The notes: generated from the sequence alone by a model not told the origin. A stretch of 64,000 bases of DNA from Planctomycetota bacterium (GCA_017303555.1 JAFLCN010000007.1:62001-126000), one strand, 5' to 3'. Positions 1-10,700 are shown, counted from the first letter of the stretch. Made by a program: numbers and translations.

Positions 1-902
1 GGTGAAGCCCATGTGGGGGCGTGGATGCCGTTGGTGATGTAGTCGATGCGGGCGCCGGGGAACATCTCGCGGCTGACTTCGGCGTGACGCCGGGCGACGG
101 CGCTCGTGAAGTTGCTGTAGAAGAGCGCGAGGCGCGTCATGTTGAGCTGGTTGTGATTGACGTACGGCGCGCCGTCGTAGATGGCGGATTGCTCGCCCAG
201 CACTTCAAAGACCATGTCGAGCGGGAACTGATCGTGACCGGCGGCGACGGGCGTGTGCGTGGTGAAGGCGCAGGCCTTGCGAACGGCGTCGATGACTTCG
301 GGGTCGGCGGGGCTGGTCTTTCGCTTGTACGAATGCTCGGCGAGCAACTCGACCGTGACGAGCGCGCCGTGACCCTCGTTCATGTGATAGGTCTGAAGGT
401 TGGCGCAGCCGAGGGCGCGGAGCATGTAGATGCCCGCGATACCGAGCAGGCCCTCCTGCACGAGGCGATGGCGGTGATCGCCTCCGTAGAGAGCGTCGGT
501 GATCTGGCGATCTTCGGGCTCATTCTCCGAAAGATCGGTGTCGAGGAAGTAGACGGGGACGTCGCCGCCTTTGGCGTGCGTGGGCTTGACGGTGTACTTC
601 CAGGCCTGGACCGTGACCTTGCGGCCGTTGAGCTTGACGACGACGCGGGGCGATTGGAGTTCGAGCCGGTCGGCGGGATTCCAGCGGACCGGGGCTTCCT
701 TCTGCATGCCGGTGGCGTCGATGGATTGATCGAAGTAGCCTGCGCGATGGAGGAGGGTGATGCCGACGACCGGGAGGGCGAGATCCGCGGCAGAGCGGAG
801 CAGGTCGCCCGCGAGAATGCCGAGGCCGCCCGAGTAGGTCGGGACGAGCGGGTCGACACCGATTTCCATCGAGAAATACGCGACGCGTGCGGATTCGGAC
901 AT
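1..902 (-). CDS. glgP: Alpha-glucan (glycogen) phosphorylase, GT35 family, 3' end cut off by the window
   Basis: This frame was read from the reverse complement and runs off the left edge, so only about 300 N-terminal residues are visible. The protein would release glucose-1-phosphate from glycogen or maltodextrin in the cytosol. The start MSESARVAYFSMEIG, the glycine-rich YSGGLGILAGD, HMNEGHGA near residue 173, HTPVAAGHDQF near residue 215 and ITNGIH near the edge are typical of the shorter alpha-glucan phosphorylase branch (TIGR02094-like). The PLP-binding lysine lies outside the window. The ATG at 902 is preceded by a GGAGG-like stretch on the minus strand. It diverges from mutS across about 100 bases. 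Family assignment is firm; the exact substrate is not. Confidence 0.9.
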   Translation of the reverse strand, partial: MSESARVAYFSMEIGVDPLVPTYSGGLGILAGDLLRSAADLALPVVGITLLHRAGYFDQSIDATGMQKEAPVRWNPADRLELQSPRVVVKLNGRKVTVQAWKYTVKPTHAKGGDVPVYFLDTDLSENEPEDRQITDALYGGDHRHRLVQEGLLGIAGIYMLRALGCANLQTYHMNEGHGALVTVELLAEHSYKRKTSPADPEVIDAVRKACAFTTHTPVAAGHDQFPLDMVFEVLGEQSAIYDGAPYVNHNQLNMTRLALFYSNFTSAVARRHAEVSREMFPGARIDYITNGIHAPTWAS

Positions 903-923
903 GCGGGCCTCCGTGCCGGAAAG

Positions 924-944
924 GGCGAAGTGTACCGCTTCGCC
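924..944. promoter_or_regulatory. Short inverted repeat between divergent glgP and mutS
   Basis: Arms GGCGAAG and CTTCGCC are separated by seven bases, in the 103-base gap between the divergent starts. It could be an operator or a hairpin in the glgP leader. A loose -10-like TATGCT lies at about 963 on the plus strand. No function can be shown from the sequence alone. Confidence 0.3.
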
Positions 945-1005
945 TGAAAATGCGCGATCGCGTATGCTCCAAATCCTTTCGAGCCCTGATTCTTCGGCTA
1001 GACGT

Positions 1006-3795
1006 ATGCCCGACCCTCGTGAAACTCCCGCGATGCAGCAGTACTACCGCTTTAAGAAGCGGCATGAGGGCTGCGTTTTGCTGTTTCGTATCGGTGATTT
1101 TTACGAGATGTTTGATGATGATGCGGTCGCGGTGAGCAAGGCGATCGGCCTGACGCTGACGCAGCGGACGGCCGGCGTGCCGATGGCGGGGATGCCGTAT
1201 CACCAGCTTGAGACGTATCTCAAGAAGCTGATTGATAAGGGATTCCGGGTTGCGGTGTGCGAGCAGACGGAACTTGCGGAGAACGCAAAGGGTGTTATTC
1301 AGCGCGATGTGACGCGCGTGCTCACGCCGGGGACGCTGGTGGATGGGCCGCTCTTGGAGGATGGCGCGGCGATCAAGCTGGCGGCGATCTGTTTTACGGA
1401 AAGCGGCGAAGAGTCGGACGCCGCGATCGCGGTGGTGGATGCCTCGACGGGGCAGTTCAGCCTGGTGCACGCGAGCGGGCTGGCGGGTGGTGCGGCGATC
1501 ATTGATGAGTTGATGAGGCGGAGCGTGCGGGAGTTGTTGTATCCGGCGCTGGCGGATGGGACTGTGCCGCCACGGGTGAAGCGGTGCTTGAGCGCGCTCG
1601 GAATTAGCGGCACGCCCCGGCCTTCGTGGCAATTCCGGATGGATGAGGCACGCGACGCGATCACGGGGCACTTCAAGGTGAAGTCGCTCGCGGGATTTGG
1701 TGTGCGCGATGATGACGCGGCGGTGAGCGCTGCTGGCGCGATCCTGCGGTATTTGCAGGAAACGCAGACGCCGGGCGCGGAAGAGGGGAAGGCATCGGTC
1801 GGCCGGGGCACGCTTTCGCATCTGCGGCCGCCGACGCTGGATATTCCCGGCGATTCGATGATTGTGGATGCGGTGAGCTTGCGGGCGCTCGAGATCGAGC
1901 GGGTGATTCGCGCGGCGCCGGGGTCATCGGATGCTGGCCTTGAGGGATCGCTGCTTGGGGTGTTTCTGACCGGGCCAAATGGGGCGGGGGGCGGGTCGGT
2001 CTGCCGCACGGCGATGGGGAAGAGGTTGCTGCGGGAGTGGCTGTGTCGGCCGGCGCGGCAGCGCGAGACGATCGAGCGGCGGCACGGAGCGGTGGCGGCG
2101 CTGTGTGAAGATCGGCGGCTGGCGACGGAGCTTCGCGAACTGTTGCAGGATCAGCCGGATGTGGCGCGGATTGCGGGGCGCGTTGCGCTGGCGCGGGCGA
2201 CGCCGAGGGACTTGGTGGCGCTTGCGAAGGGTTTGTGCCGCGGCCCGGCGGTTTTGGAGCGGATTGCATCGGTGCCGGCGCTTGCGAAGAGCGCGGCAGA
2301 GCTTGGTCGGGTTGCAAAGGAACTTGCGGCGATCGGCGAGAAGACGGTTGCGAGCTGCAACGACGAGGTGCCGACGCACCTGCGCGAAGGCGGGCTGATC
2401 AAGGATGGGATTGATGCCGAGCTCGATGAGGCACGCTCGCTTCAGAAGGATGCGGGCGCGTGGCTGGTGCAGTATCAGGAGCGGCTGCTCGCGGAGCATG
2501 CTCTGCCGGGGCTGAAAGTCGGTTACAACAAAATCTTCGGGTACTACATCGAGCTGACGGCGTCGCAGGCGAAGCAGGCTCCGGCGGCGTTCACGCGGAA
2601 ACAGACGCTGAAGAATGCCGAGCGGTACATCACGCCGGAACTGCATGAGTTTGAGCGGAAAGTGAGCACGGCGGAATCGCGGGCGTTGACGCGGGAGCGC
2701 GAGTTGTTCGATGCGCTGTGTGCTTCGGTCGCGGCGAAGCTTGCGGATCTTGCCGTGTTTGCCGATGCGATCGCGGAAGTGGATGTTCTGCTCGGATTTG
2801 CCGAGCACGCTTCCCGCGCGGGCTGGGTGCGGCCCGAAATGAGCGACGACAACACGCTCATCATTCACGACGGGCGGCATCCGGTGCTGGAGCGTTCGCT
2901 CGGGCGTGATTTCGTTCCCAATGACGTCGAGATCGGCGCGGCAGAATCGCCCGCGATGGCGCTCATCACCGGGCCCAACATGGCGGGCAAGAGCACGTTC
3001 ATTCGGCAGGTCGCGCTCGTTACACTGCTGGCGCACGCGGGTTCGTTCGTTCCCGCGGCACGGGCGACGATCGGACTTTGTGATCGCATTTTCACGCGCA
3101 TCGGCGCGGACGATGCGTTGCACGCCGGGCAATCGACGTTCATGGTCGAGATGACCGAGACTGCGAATATTCTCCATCACGCGACGCCGAAGTCGCTTGT
3201 GATTCTGGATGAGATCGGGCGGGGCACGAGCACGCTGGATGGGCTTTCGCTGGCGTGGGCGATTACGGAGTATTTGGCGGGGAAGGGCTGCCGCACCCTG
3301 TTTGCGACGCACTATCACGAGTTGACCGATCTTGCGGATCGTGAGGATCTCGGATTGATGGGTCGGATTCGGAATTTGCATGTCGCCGTGCGCGAGTGGC
3401 CGCTCGATGGAAACAAGCCGAGTAGCGGAGCTGCGCCGGCTGGCGAAACGCAGATCATTTTCCTGCATCGCATTCTGCCGGGGAAGACGGATCAGTCGTA
3501 CGGCATTCATGTCGCGCGCCTGGCGGGGTTACCGCAGTCGGTGGTGGGGCGGGCGCGGGAAGTGCTCGCGAGTTTGGCCGTGCATCACGGCTTGGGCGAG
3601 CCGGCACCGGCGGCCACGGCAAAGGCGAGTGCGCCACCCAGCGGCCAGCTTGGGCTCTTCACCGAGTACCTGCATCATCCGGCGGTCGATGAACTCAAAG
3701 AGTTGAAGCTGGATTCCATGAGCCCGATGCAGGCGTTTGATGCGCTGCGGCGGCTGCGCGAAACGGTCGAGCGGGCATCGAAGTCGTCGGGTTGA
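1006..3795 (+). CDS. mutS: DNA mismatch repair protein MutS
   Basis: The 929-residue protein recognises mispaired bases and starts mismatch repair with MutL. The N-terminal mismatch-reading motif is GDFYEMF, holding the Phe-X-Glu wedge. Connector, lever and clamp regions follow. The ATPase has Walker A GPNMAGKST at about residues 656-664, Walker B VILDEIGRGTSTLDG and the ATHYHEL motif. Near the C-terminus QLGLF at about residue 881 matches a sliding-clamp binding motif. The frame is open from 901, but the ATG at 1006 gives the family's usual N-terminus (MPDPRETPAMQQYYRFK). Length is slightly above E. coli MutS, and all key motifs are intact. Confidence 0.97.
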   Translation: MPDPRETPAMQQYYRFKKRHEGCVLLFRIGDFYEMFDDDAVAVSKAIGLTLTQRTAGVPMAGMPYHQLETYLKKLIDKGFRVAVCEQTELAENAKGVIQRDVTRVLTPGTLVDGPLLEDGAAIKLAAICFTESGEESDAAIAVVDASTGQFSLVHASGLAGGAAIIDELMRRSVRELLYPALADGTVPPRVKRCLSALGISGTPRPSWQFRMDEARDAITGHFKVKSLAGFGVRDDDAAVSAAGAILRYLQETQTPGAEEGKASVGRGTLSHLRPPTLDIPGDSMIVDAVSLRALEIERVIRAAPGSSDAGLEGSLLGVFLTGPNGAGGGSVCRTAMGKRLLREWLCRPARQRETIERRHGAVAALCEDRRLATELRELLQDQPDVARIAGRVALARATPRDLVALAKGLCRGPAVLERIASVPALAKSAAELGRVAKELAAIGEKTVASCNDEVPTHLREGGLIKDGIDAELDEARSLQKDAGAWLVQYQERLLAEHALPGLKVGYNKIFGYYIELTASQAKQAPAAFTRKQTLKNAERYITPELHEFERKVSTAESRALTRERELFDALCASVAAKLADLAVFADAIAEVDVLLGFAEHASRAGWVRPEMSDDNTLIIHDGRHPVLERSLGRDFVPNDVEIGAAESPAMALITGPNMAGKSTFIRQVALVTLLAHAGSFVPAARATIGLCDRIFTRIGADDALHAGQSTFMVEMTETANILHHATPKSLVILDEIGRGTSTLDGLSLAWAITEYLAGKGCRTLFATHYHELTDLADREDLGLMGRIRNLHVAVREWPLDGNKPSSGAAPAGETQIIFLHRILPGKTDQSYGIHVARLAGLPQSVVGRAREVLASLAVHHGLGEPAPAATAKASAPPSGQLGLFTEYLHHPAVDELKELKLDSMSPMQAFDALRRLRETVERASKSSG

Positions 3796-3859
3796 GCGGG
3801 CCGTGATGTCGCGCAGCGAAGGGTCGTGCCAGCGTCCATTGGGTATGCGATAATCCCGC

Positions 3860-4717
3860 GTGCTTCGGCTGACCAATCTTCGCAAGAGCTACGGCAACAT
3901 TGTTGCGGTGGATGGCATTTCGCTCGAGGTGCGCCGCGGCGAGGTGTTCGGGCTGCTCGGGCCGAACGGCGCGGGGAAAAGCACGACGATCGGGATGAGT
4001 GTCGGGCTGATCACGCCCGATTCGGGCACGGTCGAGATCGAGGGCGCGGGCGCGCCGACGACGGACCGTGTGCGGGGGCATATCGGCATCGCGCCGCAGG
4101 CGCTCGCGATCTACGACGACTTGTCGGGCACAGAGAATCTCTCGCTTTTCGGCCGACTCTACGGGCTTGGCGGGCGCGAACTGAAAGATCGGGTTCATCG
4201 CGTGCTCGATCTGGTTGGGTTGCTGCCACGGTCGAGCGATCGTGCGGGCGGGTATTCGGGGGGCATGAAGCGCCGGCTGAATCTTGCCGCGGCGTTGATC
4301 CATGAGCCGCCACTTCTACTGCTCGACGAGCCAACGGCGGGCGTCGATCCGCAGAGCCGCAACAACATTCTCGATACGGTGCGGGACCTGGCGAAGGCCG
4401 GAAAAACGATCATCTATACCACGCACTACATGGAGGAAGCGCAGAAGCTCTGCGATCGCGTGGGGATCATCGACAAAGGGAAGCTGCTCTGCGTAGGCAC
4501 GGTGGATGAGCTTGTGATGGCGCACGGGGGCAAGAGCATCGTGCGGATCGAGCGGGCGGAGAAGCACGAGCGATTCGAGACGGATGCGCCGGTGCGGGAA
4601 ATCTCGCGCGTTCTTGCGGGCGCGGATGCGGGTGATCCGGTCACGGGCGTGCACATCGATCGGCCGAATCTCGAGAGCGTGTTTCTGGGAATGACGGGAA
4701 GGAGCCTGCGCGACTGA
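3860..4717 (+). CDS. ABC transporter ATP-binding protein (ABC-2 exporter type)
   Basis: This 285-residue ATPase should power the permease encoded immediately downstream. Walker A GPNGAGKST is at residues 34-42, the ABC signature YSGGMKRRL near 132, Walker B LLLLDEPTAGVDP near 152 and the H-loop TTHYMEEA near 188, so the ATPase looks complete. It resembles the CcmA/NatA-like ATPases of drug, sodium or polysaccharide exporters. The start is a GTG at 3860, since no in-frame ATG gives a full-length domain. The stop overlaps the start of the permease, which implies translational coupling. The substrate is unknown. Confidence 0.92.
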   Translation: MLRLTNLRKSYGNIVAVDGISLEVRRGEVFGLLGPNGAGKSTTIGMSVGLITPDSGTVEIEGAGAPTTDRVRGHIGIAPQALAIYDDLSGTENLSLFGRLYGLGGRELKDRVHRVLDLVGLLPRSSDRAGGYSGGMKRRLNLAAALIHEPPLLLLDEPTAGVDPQSRNNILDTVRDLAKAGKTIIYTTHYMEEAQKLCDRVGIIDKGKLLCVGTVDELVMAHGGKSIVRIERAEKHERFETDAPVREISRVLAGADAGDPVTGVHIDRPNLESVFLGMTGRSLRD

Positions 4718-6033
4718 TGGGAAGCCTCGCGGGAATCCGGGCGATGTGGGCGATCGCGTGGACCGACGTGCGGCTCTTGCTGCGCGATCGTGCCGCGGCG
4801 TTCTTTACGTTTGTTTTCCCGATCATTTTCGCGATCTTCTTCGGGCTGGTGTTCGGGGGCGACGCGAAGAAGGGGAAGATCGAGATCGCCGTGGCACAGC
4901 TCGATCAGGGCTCGCTCGCGACCGAGTTTGTGTCGAGCCTGAAGCAGATGGATGGCTTCAATGTGACGTCGGTCGCGTCGGAAGCCGACGGCGAGAAAGC
5001 GGTGCGGGAGGGCAAGGCTTCGGCGTGCATCATCATTCCCGGAGGATTCGAGAAGGGGCTCGACAGCATTTTCGCGAACGGCAAAGGGCCGGAGGTTCCG
5101 GTGCTGGTGGATCCATCGAAGGCCGCGGATACGGGTTTGCTGCAAGGGCGGCTGATGGAGCAGAGCTTCGCGATGATGGCGAAGTCGATCACGCAGCCGG
5201 AGCGGATGAAGAAGCAACTGCAGCAGGCACGCGACATGATCGCGAAGTCGAAGGACATCGATCTGAGCCGCAAGCTGATGTTCGGAACGCTCTTTCAGAA
5301 CATCGAGACCTTCACGAACGATGCGAACAAGCCGGGCGAAGATGGGAAGCCAGCTTTTAGCGACAACGCTCTTTCGGGCTTCAGCCCCATGCAGTTCGAG
5401 ATGAAGGACATCCGCAAGCAGCGGATAGGGCCGACGAATGCGTACGAGGTTTCGCTGCCTCAGGGCATTGTGTGGGGATTGATGGGCTGCGTGACGGCGT
5501 TTGTTTCGACGCTCGCACGCGATCGGCAGCGGGGGACGCTGGTGCGGCTGCGGAGCGCGCCGGTGTCGCGCTGGCAGATCGTGGGCGGCAAGGCGATGGC
5601 GGGGTTCGTCTCGTGCATGCTGGTGCAGTGGCTGCTGATCGGGATTTTCGCGATGTTCTTTGGTGTTCGCGTTCCCAATCCGCCCATGCTCATCGTGGCG
5701 ACGGTTTTCTCTGCGTGTGCGTTTGTGGGCGTGATGATGTTCCTCGCTGTGATTGGACGATCGGGCGAGGGTTCGGCCGGGTTTGGCCGCAGCGTGATCC
5801 TGATCATGGCGCTGATCGGTGGCGGAACGCTACCGGTTTTCTTCATGCCCGCCTTCATGAAGCCCGTGAGCATGGCCAGCCCGTTCAAGTGGTCGGTGGA
5901 TGCGATCGAAGGCGCGACCTGGCGCGGGTACGACTCGCAGCAGATGTTCCTGCCTTTAGCAGTGCTGGCCGGCGTCGCGATCGGCGGCTTTGTGCTGGGT
6001 TCGATGATGTTCCGGCGCGCGATGCGGGAATAG
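4717..6033 (+). CDS. ABC-2 type transporter permease
   Basis: A 438-residue membrane partner of the ATPase at 3860, sharing the base at 4717 (TGATG overlap). It has the ABC-2 layout: one N-terminal membrane helix at about residues 25-48 (FFTFVFPIIFAIFFGLVFGG), a large extracytoplasmic region of about 190 residues, and five or six C-terminal helices from about residue 245. The motif DRQRGTLVRLRSAPVSRWQ just after the first helix of the C-terminal bundle is typical. The large external loop resembles the YhgE/NatB-like and DrrB/LagD-like exporters. Substrate cannot be assigned. Confidence 0.9.
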   Translation: MGSLAGIRAMWAIAWTDVRLLLRDRAAAFFTFVFPIIFAIFFGLVFGGDAKKGKIEIAVAQLDQGSLATEFVSSLKQMDGFNVTSVASEADGEKAVREGKASACIIIPGGFEKGLDSIFANGKGPEVPVLVDPSKAADTGLLQGRLMEQSFAMMAKSITQPERMKKQLQQARDMIAKSKDIDLSRKLMFGTLFQNIETFTNDANKPGEDGKPAFSDNALSGFSPMQFEMKDIRKQRIGPTNAYEVSLPQGIVWGLMGCVTAFVSTLARDRQRGTLVRLRSAPVSRWQIVGGKAMAGFVSCMLVQWLLIGIFAMFFGVRVPNPPMLIVATVFSACAFVGVMMFLAVIGRSGEGSAGFGRSVILIMALIGGGTLPVFFMPAFMKPVSMASPFKWSVDAIEGATWRGYDSQQMFLPLAVLAGVAIGGFVLGSMMFRRAMRE

Positions 6034-6074
6034 TCCTTTCGTTCGCCACTTGCCCGCCGTAAAGTTCCGTACCC

Positions 6075-6148
6075 GGGCGGGTAGCTCAGTTGGCTAGAGC
6101 ATTCGCTTTACATGCGAGAGGTCCAGGGTTCGAGTCCCTGCCTGCCCA
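6075..6148 (+). tRNA. tRNA-Val (anticodon TAC)
   Basis: The 74 bases fold as a full cloverleaf. The acceptor stem pairs GGGCGGG with CCTGCCC, with one G-U pair. The D arm is GCTC/GAGC, the anticodon stem is TTCGC/GCGAG around loop TTTACAT, and the T arm is CAGGG-TTCGAGT-CCCTG. The discriminator is A and CCA is not encoded. The kdtA start lies only 21 bases downstream. Confidence 0.95.
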
Positions 6149-6169
6149 TTTTCCTGCCGCGGCACACAC

Positions 6170-7444
6170 GTGAACGCACTCGATCTTCTTTACATCACCG
6201 GCGGAGCGATCGCATCGCCGTGGCTGCTGCGCAAGCAGCGTGCGGGGTGGAAGGAACGATTTGGCAGGATCGATGCGCTCCCTCCGAAGAAGCTGCCGCG
6301 GCTGATGATTCACGCTGTCTCGGTGGGCGAAGTGAATGCAATCCGCCATCTCTTGCCGCTGCTCACGGCACCTGCCGACGGCCCCGCGGCTGAAGTCGTC
6401 GTCACCGTCGGCACCGACACCGGCCTCGCTCGCGCCAAAGAGCTGTTCTCGAAGCAGGCAACTGTGCTTCGCTATCCGATCGACCTGTCATCGAGCGTCA
6501 AGCGATTCCTCGATGCCGTGCAGCCCGATGCGGTTGCGCTCGTCGAGCTTGAAGTGTGGCCCAACTTCATCAAAGAATGCGCCCGGCGCCGGATTCCGGT
6601 GGCGGTCATCAACGGCCGCCTGAGCGAGCGATCGTTCAAGGGGTATCGCAAGCTCAAGCCCGTGCTCGCGCCAACCTTCGCACGGCTTGTGGAAGTCGCG
6701 GCACAGGACGAGGACTATGCGGCGCGGTTTCTTGCGATGGGCGTCCCGCGGGAGCGCGTGCGGATCGCAGGCACGATGAAGTGGGATGCCGCGGTTGTGC
6801 CATCCTCGCTCGATGCACCGATCGCGGGTGCCGATGAACTCGCGAAGGGGCTCGGCATCGATCGTTCGCGCCCGCTGATCGTCGCGGGGAGCACCGGACC
6901 CGGCGAAGAAGCGCTTCTGCATCGGGCGTGTCCGGCGGGGGCGCAGTTGCTGTGCGCCCCGCGCAAGCCCGAGCGTTTTGATGAAGCCGCGGCGGCGCTT
7001 CCCGGCTGCGTGCGGCGTTCGGCGACGAAGGTTTCCGGGGCAGCGCCGACGGGCGCTCGCGATCGTTTTCTGCTCGACACCATCGGTGAGCTCCGCCTCG
7101 CCTATTCGCTCGCAGACGTCATCGTCATCGGGCGGTCTTTCATTGATCTGTTCGGCTCCGATCCTCTCGAGCCCGCGGCACTCGGAAAGCCCATCCTCAT
7201 CGGGCCCCGTTACGGCGATTTTCAGAACGTCGTGCAGACGCTGGAACGCGCCGGGGCGATCCGTATCGTGAACCCGGAGCAACTCGGGCCGGTGCTTTCC
7301 TTGCTCCTTGCGAATGCCCCGGAGCGTACGGAACTCTCGAACAATGCCCGTGCCGCGGTCCTGGCAAATAAAGGGGCGAGCGCCAAGCACGCTTCCATGC
7401 TGCTTTCGCTGCTGAAGGGGGATTCCGAACCGGCTGGCGAGTAG
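6170..7444 (+). CDS. kdtA: 3-deoxy-D-manno-octulosonic acid (Kdo) transferase
   Basis: A 424-residue inner-membrane-associated GT-B glycosyltransferase that attaches Kdo to lipid A. An N-terminal hydrophobic anchor (LLYITGGAIASPWLL) is followed by the HAVSVGEVNA motif carrying the conserved catalytic glutamate. Further motifs are VELEVWPNF, AVINGRLSERSFKGY, and the C-terminal nucleotide-sugar site with GRSFIDLFGSDPLEPAALGKP. Length is typical for WaaA/KdtA. The start is GTG at 6170, just after tRNA-Val. Its presence implies an outer membrane containing lipid A. Other Kdo genes are not in the window. Confidence 0.93.
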   Translation: MNALDLLYITGGAIASPWLLRKQRAGWKERFGRIDALPPKKLPRLMIHAVSVGEVNAIRHLLPLLTAPADGPAAEVVVTVGTDTGLARAKELFSKQATVLRYPIDLSSSVKRFLDAVQPDAVALVELEVWPNFIKECARRRIPVAVINGRLSERSFKGYRKLKPVLAPTFARLVEVAAQDEDYAARFLAMGVPRERVRIAGTMKWDAAVVPSSLDAPIAGADELAKGLGIDRSRPLIVAGSTGPGEEALLHRACPAGAQLLCAPRKPERFDEAAAALPGCVRRSATKVSGAAPTGARDRFLLDTIGELRLAYSLADVIVIGRSFIDLFGSDPLEPAALGKPILIGPRYGDFQNVVQTLERAGAIRIVNPEQLGPVLSLLLANAPERTELSNNARAAVLANKGASAKHASMLLSLLKGDSEPAGE

Positions 7445-7529
7445 CCGTGGGCATTTACGCGTTTTCTGGTTGAAGCAATTCCAATCTTCCGGGCCGACGC
7501 GTACCATTACCTCTTGGCCCCGAACAGGA

Positions 7530-7554
7530 CACTTCCAGATCAAATCTGGAAGTG
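7530..7554. repeat. Perfect inverted repeat between kdtA and tRNA-Lys
   Basis: Arms CACTTCCAGAT and ATCTGGAAGTG pair over 11 bp with a three-base loop. It lies 86 bases after the kdtA stop and 41 bases before tRNA-Lys. There is no T-tract after it, so it is not a classical intrinsic terminator. It may be a transcript-end structure or processing site. Confidence 0.5.
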
Positions 7555-7595
7555 AACCGGCGCGGGTCAAGCGGGGTGAACACTCCGAACGAGTC

Positions 7596-7668
7596 GAGGG
7601 CGTAGCTCAGTTGGTAGAGCAGCGGCCTTTTAAGCCGTAGGTCCAGGGTTCGAGTCCCTGCGCCCTCA
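7596..7668 (+). tRNA. tRNA-Lys (anticodon TTT)
   Basis: The 73-base cloverleaf has acceptor arms GAGGGCG and CGCCCTC, D arm GCTC/GAGC, anticodon stem GCGGC/GCCGT with loop CTTTTAA, and T arm CAGGG-TTCGAGT-CCCTG. The discriminator is A and no CCA is encoded. It is followed 68 bases later by the SNF2 helicase start. Confidence 0.95.
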
Positions 7669-7736
7669 TTGCTCCGGCGAAGGAGCGCGACACGGATGTT
7701 TTTCGGCCCGCTCGCGCGGCGTCGGAGGGAGAACGG

Positions 7737-10700
7737 TTGCTCCACGTTTTTCATGCGGCATGGACGGTCGGACAGTCGGCAACCGCCACCGGTCCGATGC
7801 TTCACATCTGGGGCGAGGACGGGGCGAAGCTCCCGTCACTCTCGCGCGCCGGATCGGGCGAACATCCGCTGGCGCTCGACATCGCGACGATCCGTGCGCG
7901 GCTGGGAACGGTCTTCGGTGAGGATGCCGTTCCGGCGTCGTCGATTCAACTCGAGCTTCCGAGCCTGGGCGGGAGCGTGCAGCCGAGTTCGCACCTGGCG
8001 CGTGCCGCGGGCCATCGCGCGGAGGGCTTGCTCAAGCTCGAGACGGTGGCGGTTCCGTCGGTCGCGATCAGCGCGCTGCTCGCTCCGGTTGCGCTCGATG
8101 CGTTGCTCGATGATTCGCCCCGCGCGGGCTCCGGCGCGAACGGCGGGAAGACCGATCTGATCGGTGCTTCGGTCGTGTTCTACGGCGCAGCGACGCGCCT
8201 GGTCCGCAGTCTTCTGGCCCAGCAGCGGTTTGTTCCGATGATTTCGCAGCACGGCGTTGGCGGATCCGGCGATTTCCGCGGGCTCTGGCAGCCGTGGTTG
8301 AGCGACGAAAGGACGGCGGAACGGGTCGCTGCGCTGGTGCGGGGAATGCCGGCGATCGCGCGTGCGAGCGTGGACGCGTTCGAGCATCAGCCGTGGCCGA
8401 TCGTGGAAGATTTCCTCTGGCGGGTGCTCGATGCGCAGTGCCGGGCCACCCTGACACGCGAGGATTTCTATTCGTCTGTCGGCGAGAAAGACGCGGCAAC
8501 CGATCTGCACGTCGCGTGGCTGCAGGCTCTTCTCGCGCAGGGCAATGCGGTTCCGGCCACAAACGTGCGTGGGCAGGAACTGGCCCGACGCGTGCGGCAA
8601 TGGATCGGCGGGCTGGAAGAACGCGGCGCAAGCTCGGCGTGGCGCCTGATGCTCAAGCTGAACGAGCCGATCCCGGAAGAGGGCGAAGAAGACGCGCAGT
8701 GGGCCCTGACGTTCCATCTGCAGAGCGTGGATCGGCCGGCGCTGATCGTTGACGCGCCGGATCTGTGGGCGCTGACCGGCGACTCGATGACGATCGAGGG
8801 AAAGCGCATCGATTCGCCCCAGGAGCTGCTGCTGGGCGAGCTCGGGCGTGCGAGCCGGATCTACAACCGGCTCGAGAAGGCGCTCGAGGACTCCGAGCCG
8901 GGGAGCGTTGAGCTTTCGACGCGGCAGGCGTACCAGTTTCTACGCGAGTTTTCGCCGGTGCTGCAGGAGCAGGGCTTCGGCGTGCTCACGCCCGACTGGT
9001 GGGATTCGCCCCTCGCCAAGCTCGGCGTGCGTCTGCGGCTCGACAGCGATTCGATGAGCGACGTGATGGGCCAGGGTTCGGCCGGCGGAAGCACCGCGTC
9101 GGGCCCCACGCTCGGCATGGGCGCGCTCGTTCGCTACCGCTGGGAGATCGCGCTGGGCGATACCACGCTCTCGCTCTCCGAGTTCGAGAAGCTCGCGGCA
9201 CGCAAGAGCCCGCTCGTCAAGGTCAACGGCCGCTGGATCGAAGTCCGGCCCGAAGATGTTCAGAGCGCGATCAAGTTCGTGCGCGACAACCCCGGTGGCG
9301 AGATGAAGGTCGCCGACGCGCTCCGCATCGCGTACGGAACTGATCCGCGCGAGACCGGCGTGCAGATCACCGGGCTCGAAGCGACCGGCTGGGTCGCGGC
9401 GTTGATGAATGCGGAAGCCGCTACCCGCCAGCTCGAAACCATCAAGCCGCCGGAGCGATTCCACGGCACGCTCCGCCCCTATCAGGTGCGGGGCGTTTCG
9501 TGGATGGCGTTCCTGGAGCGGGTGGGACTGGGCCTGTGCCTGGCCGACGACATGGGCCTGGGCAAAACGATCCAGTTGCTCGCGCTGCTCGCGTTTGAGC
9601 GCGAGCAGTTGAACGCGTCCAACGCGGCGCTGCCCCCCGGCACGGCCAGGGCCAAGATGCAGCCGACGCTGCTGGTCGTCCCGATGTCGGTGGTCGGCAA
9701 CTGGATGCACGAGACGGCGCGTTTCTGCCCCGAACTGGCGGTTTTGACGCACCACGGCGCCGATCGCCTGAACGAAGACGCCTTTGTCGAAAAGGCCCGC
9801 GCGAGCGACATGGTGATCACCACGTACTCGCTCGCGCACCGCGACAAGGAGCTGCTCGCCAAGGTCGCCTGGGGCCGGCTTGTGCTCGACGAGGCGCAGT
9901 ACATCAAGAATCCGGGGGCGAAGCAGAGCCAGGCCGTGCGGTCGATCTCGGCGGAGCGCCGGGTTGCACTGACCGGCACACCGGTCGAGAACCGCCTGAG
10001 CGAACTCTGGTCGATCATGGATTTTCTGAATCCGGGCTACCTCGGCTCGGCGGGGAGTTTCCGGCAGCGCTTCGCCGTCGGCATCGAGCGCTACCGCGAC
10101 CGCGCGAAGCTCGAACAGTTGAAGGGGCTCGTCCGCCCGTTCATCCTGCGCCGCCTCAAGAGCGATCCGACCGTCGTGGCCGATCTGCCCGAGAAGGTCG
10201 AGAGCAAGGAATATTGCCCGCTCACCAGCGAGCAGGCAACGCTCTACGAGCAGTGCGTCCAGCGCATGCTCAACGAGGTCGAGCGGAGCGAAGGCATCCA
10301 GCGCCGCGGACTGGTGCTTTCCGCGCTCATCAAGCTCAAGCAGATCTGCAACCACCCGACCCAGCTCCTCAAGGACTGGCAGGAGGGCAGCCTGAAGCCG
10401 CCGGTCGTCGAACGCAGCGGCAAGTGCATCCGCCTCATCGAGATGCTCGACGAAGTCCTCGCCGAGGGCGACCAGGCCATCGTGTTCACGCAGTTCCGCC
10501 AGATGGGCAACCTGCTCGGCGCGATGCTCCGCCATCACCTCGATCGCGAAGTGCTCTTCCTGCACGGCGGCACGACGCAGAAAGAACGCGTCCAGATCGT
10601 CGAGGATTTCCAGAAGGCCGACGGCAAGAACCCCATCCTGCTCATCAGCCTCAAGGCGGGCGGCGTGGGCCTGAATCTGACCGCCGCGAGCCATGTTTTC

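Noticed and set aside
21..947. Open frame of 308 codons on the plus strand at the left edge
   Set aside because: It is antisense to the phosphorylase, whose motifs are unmistakable on the minus strand; the plus-strand product resembles nothing.
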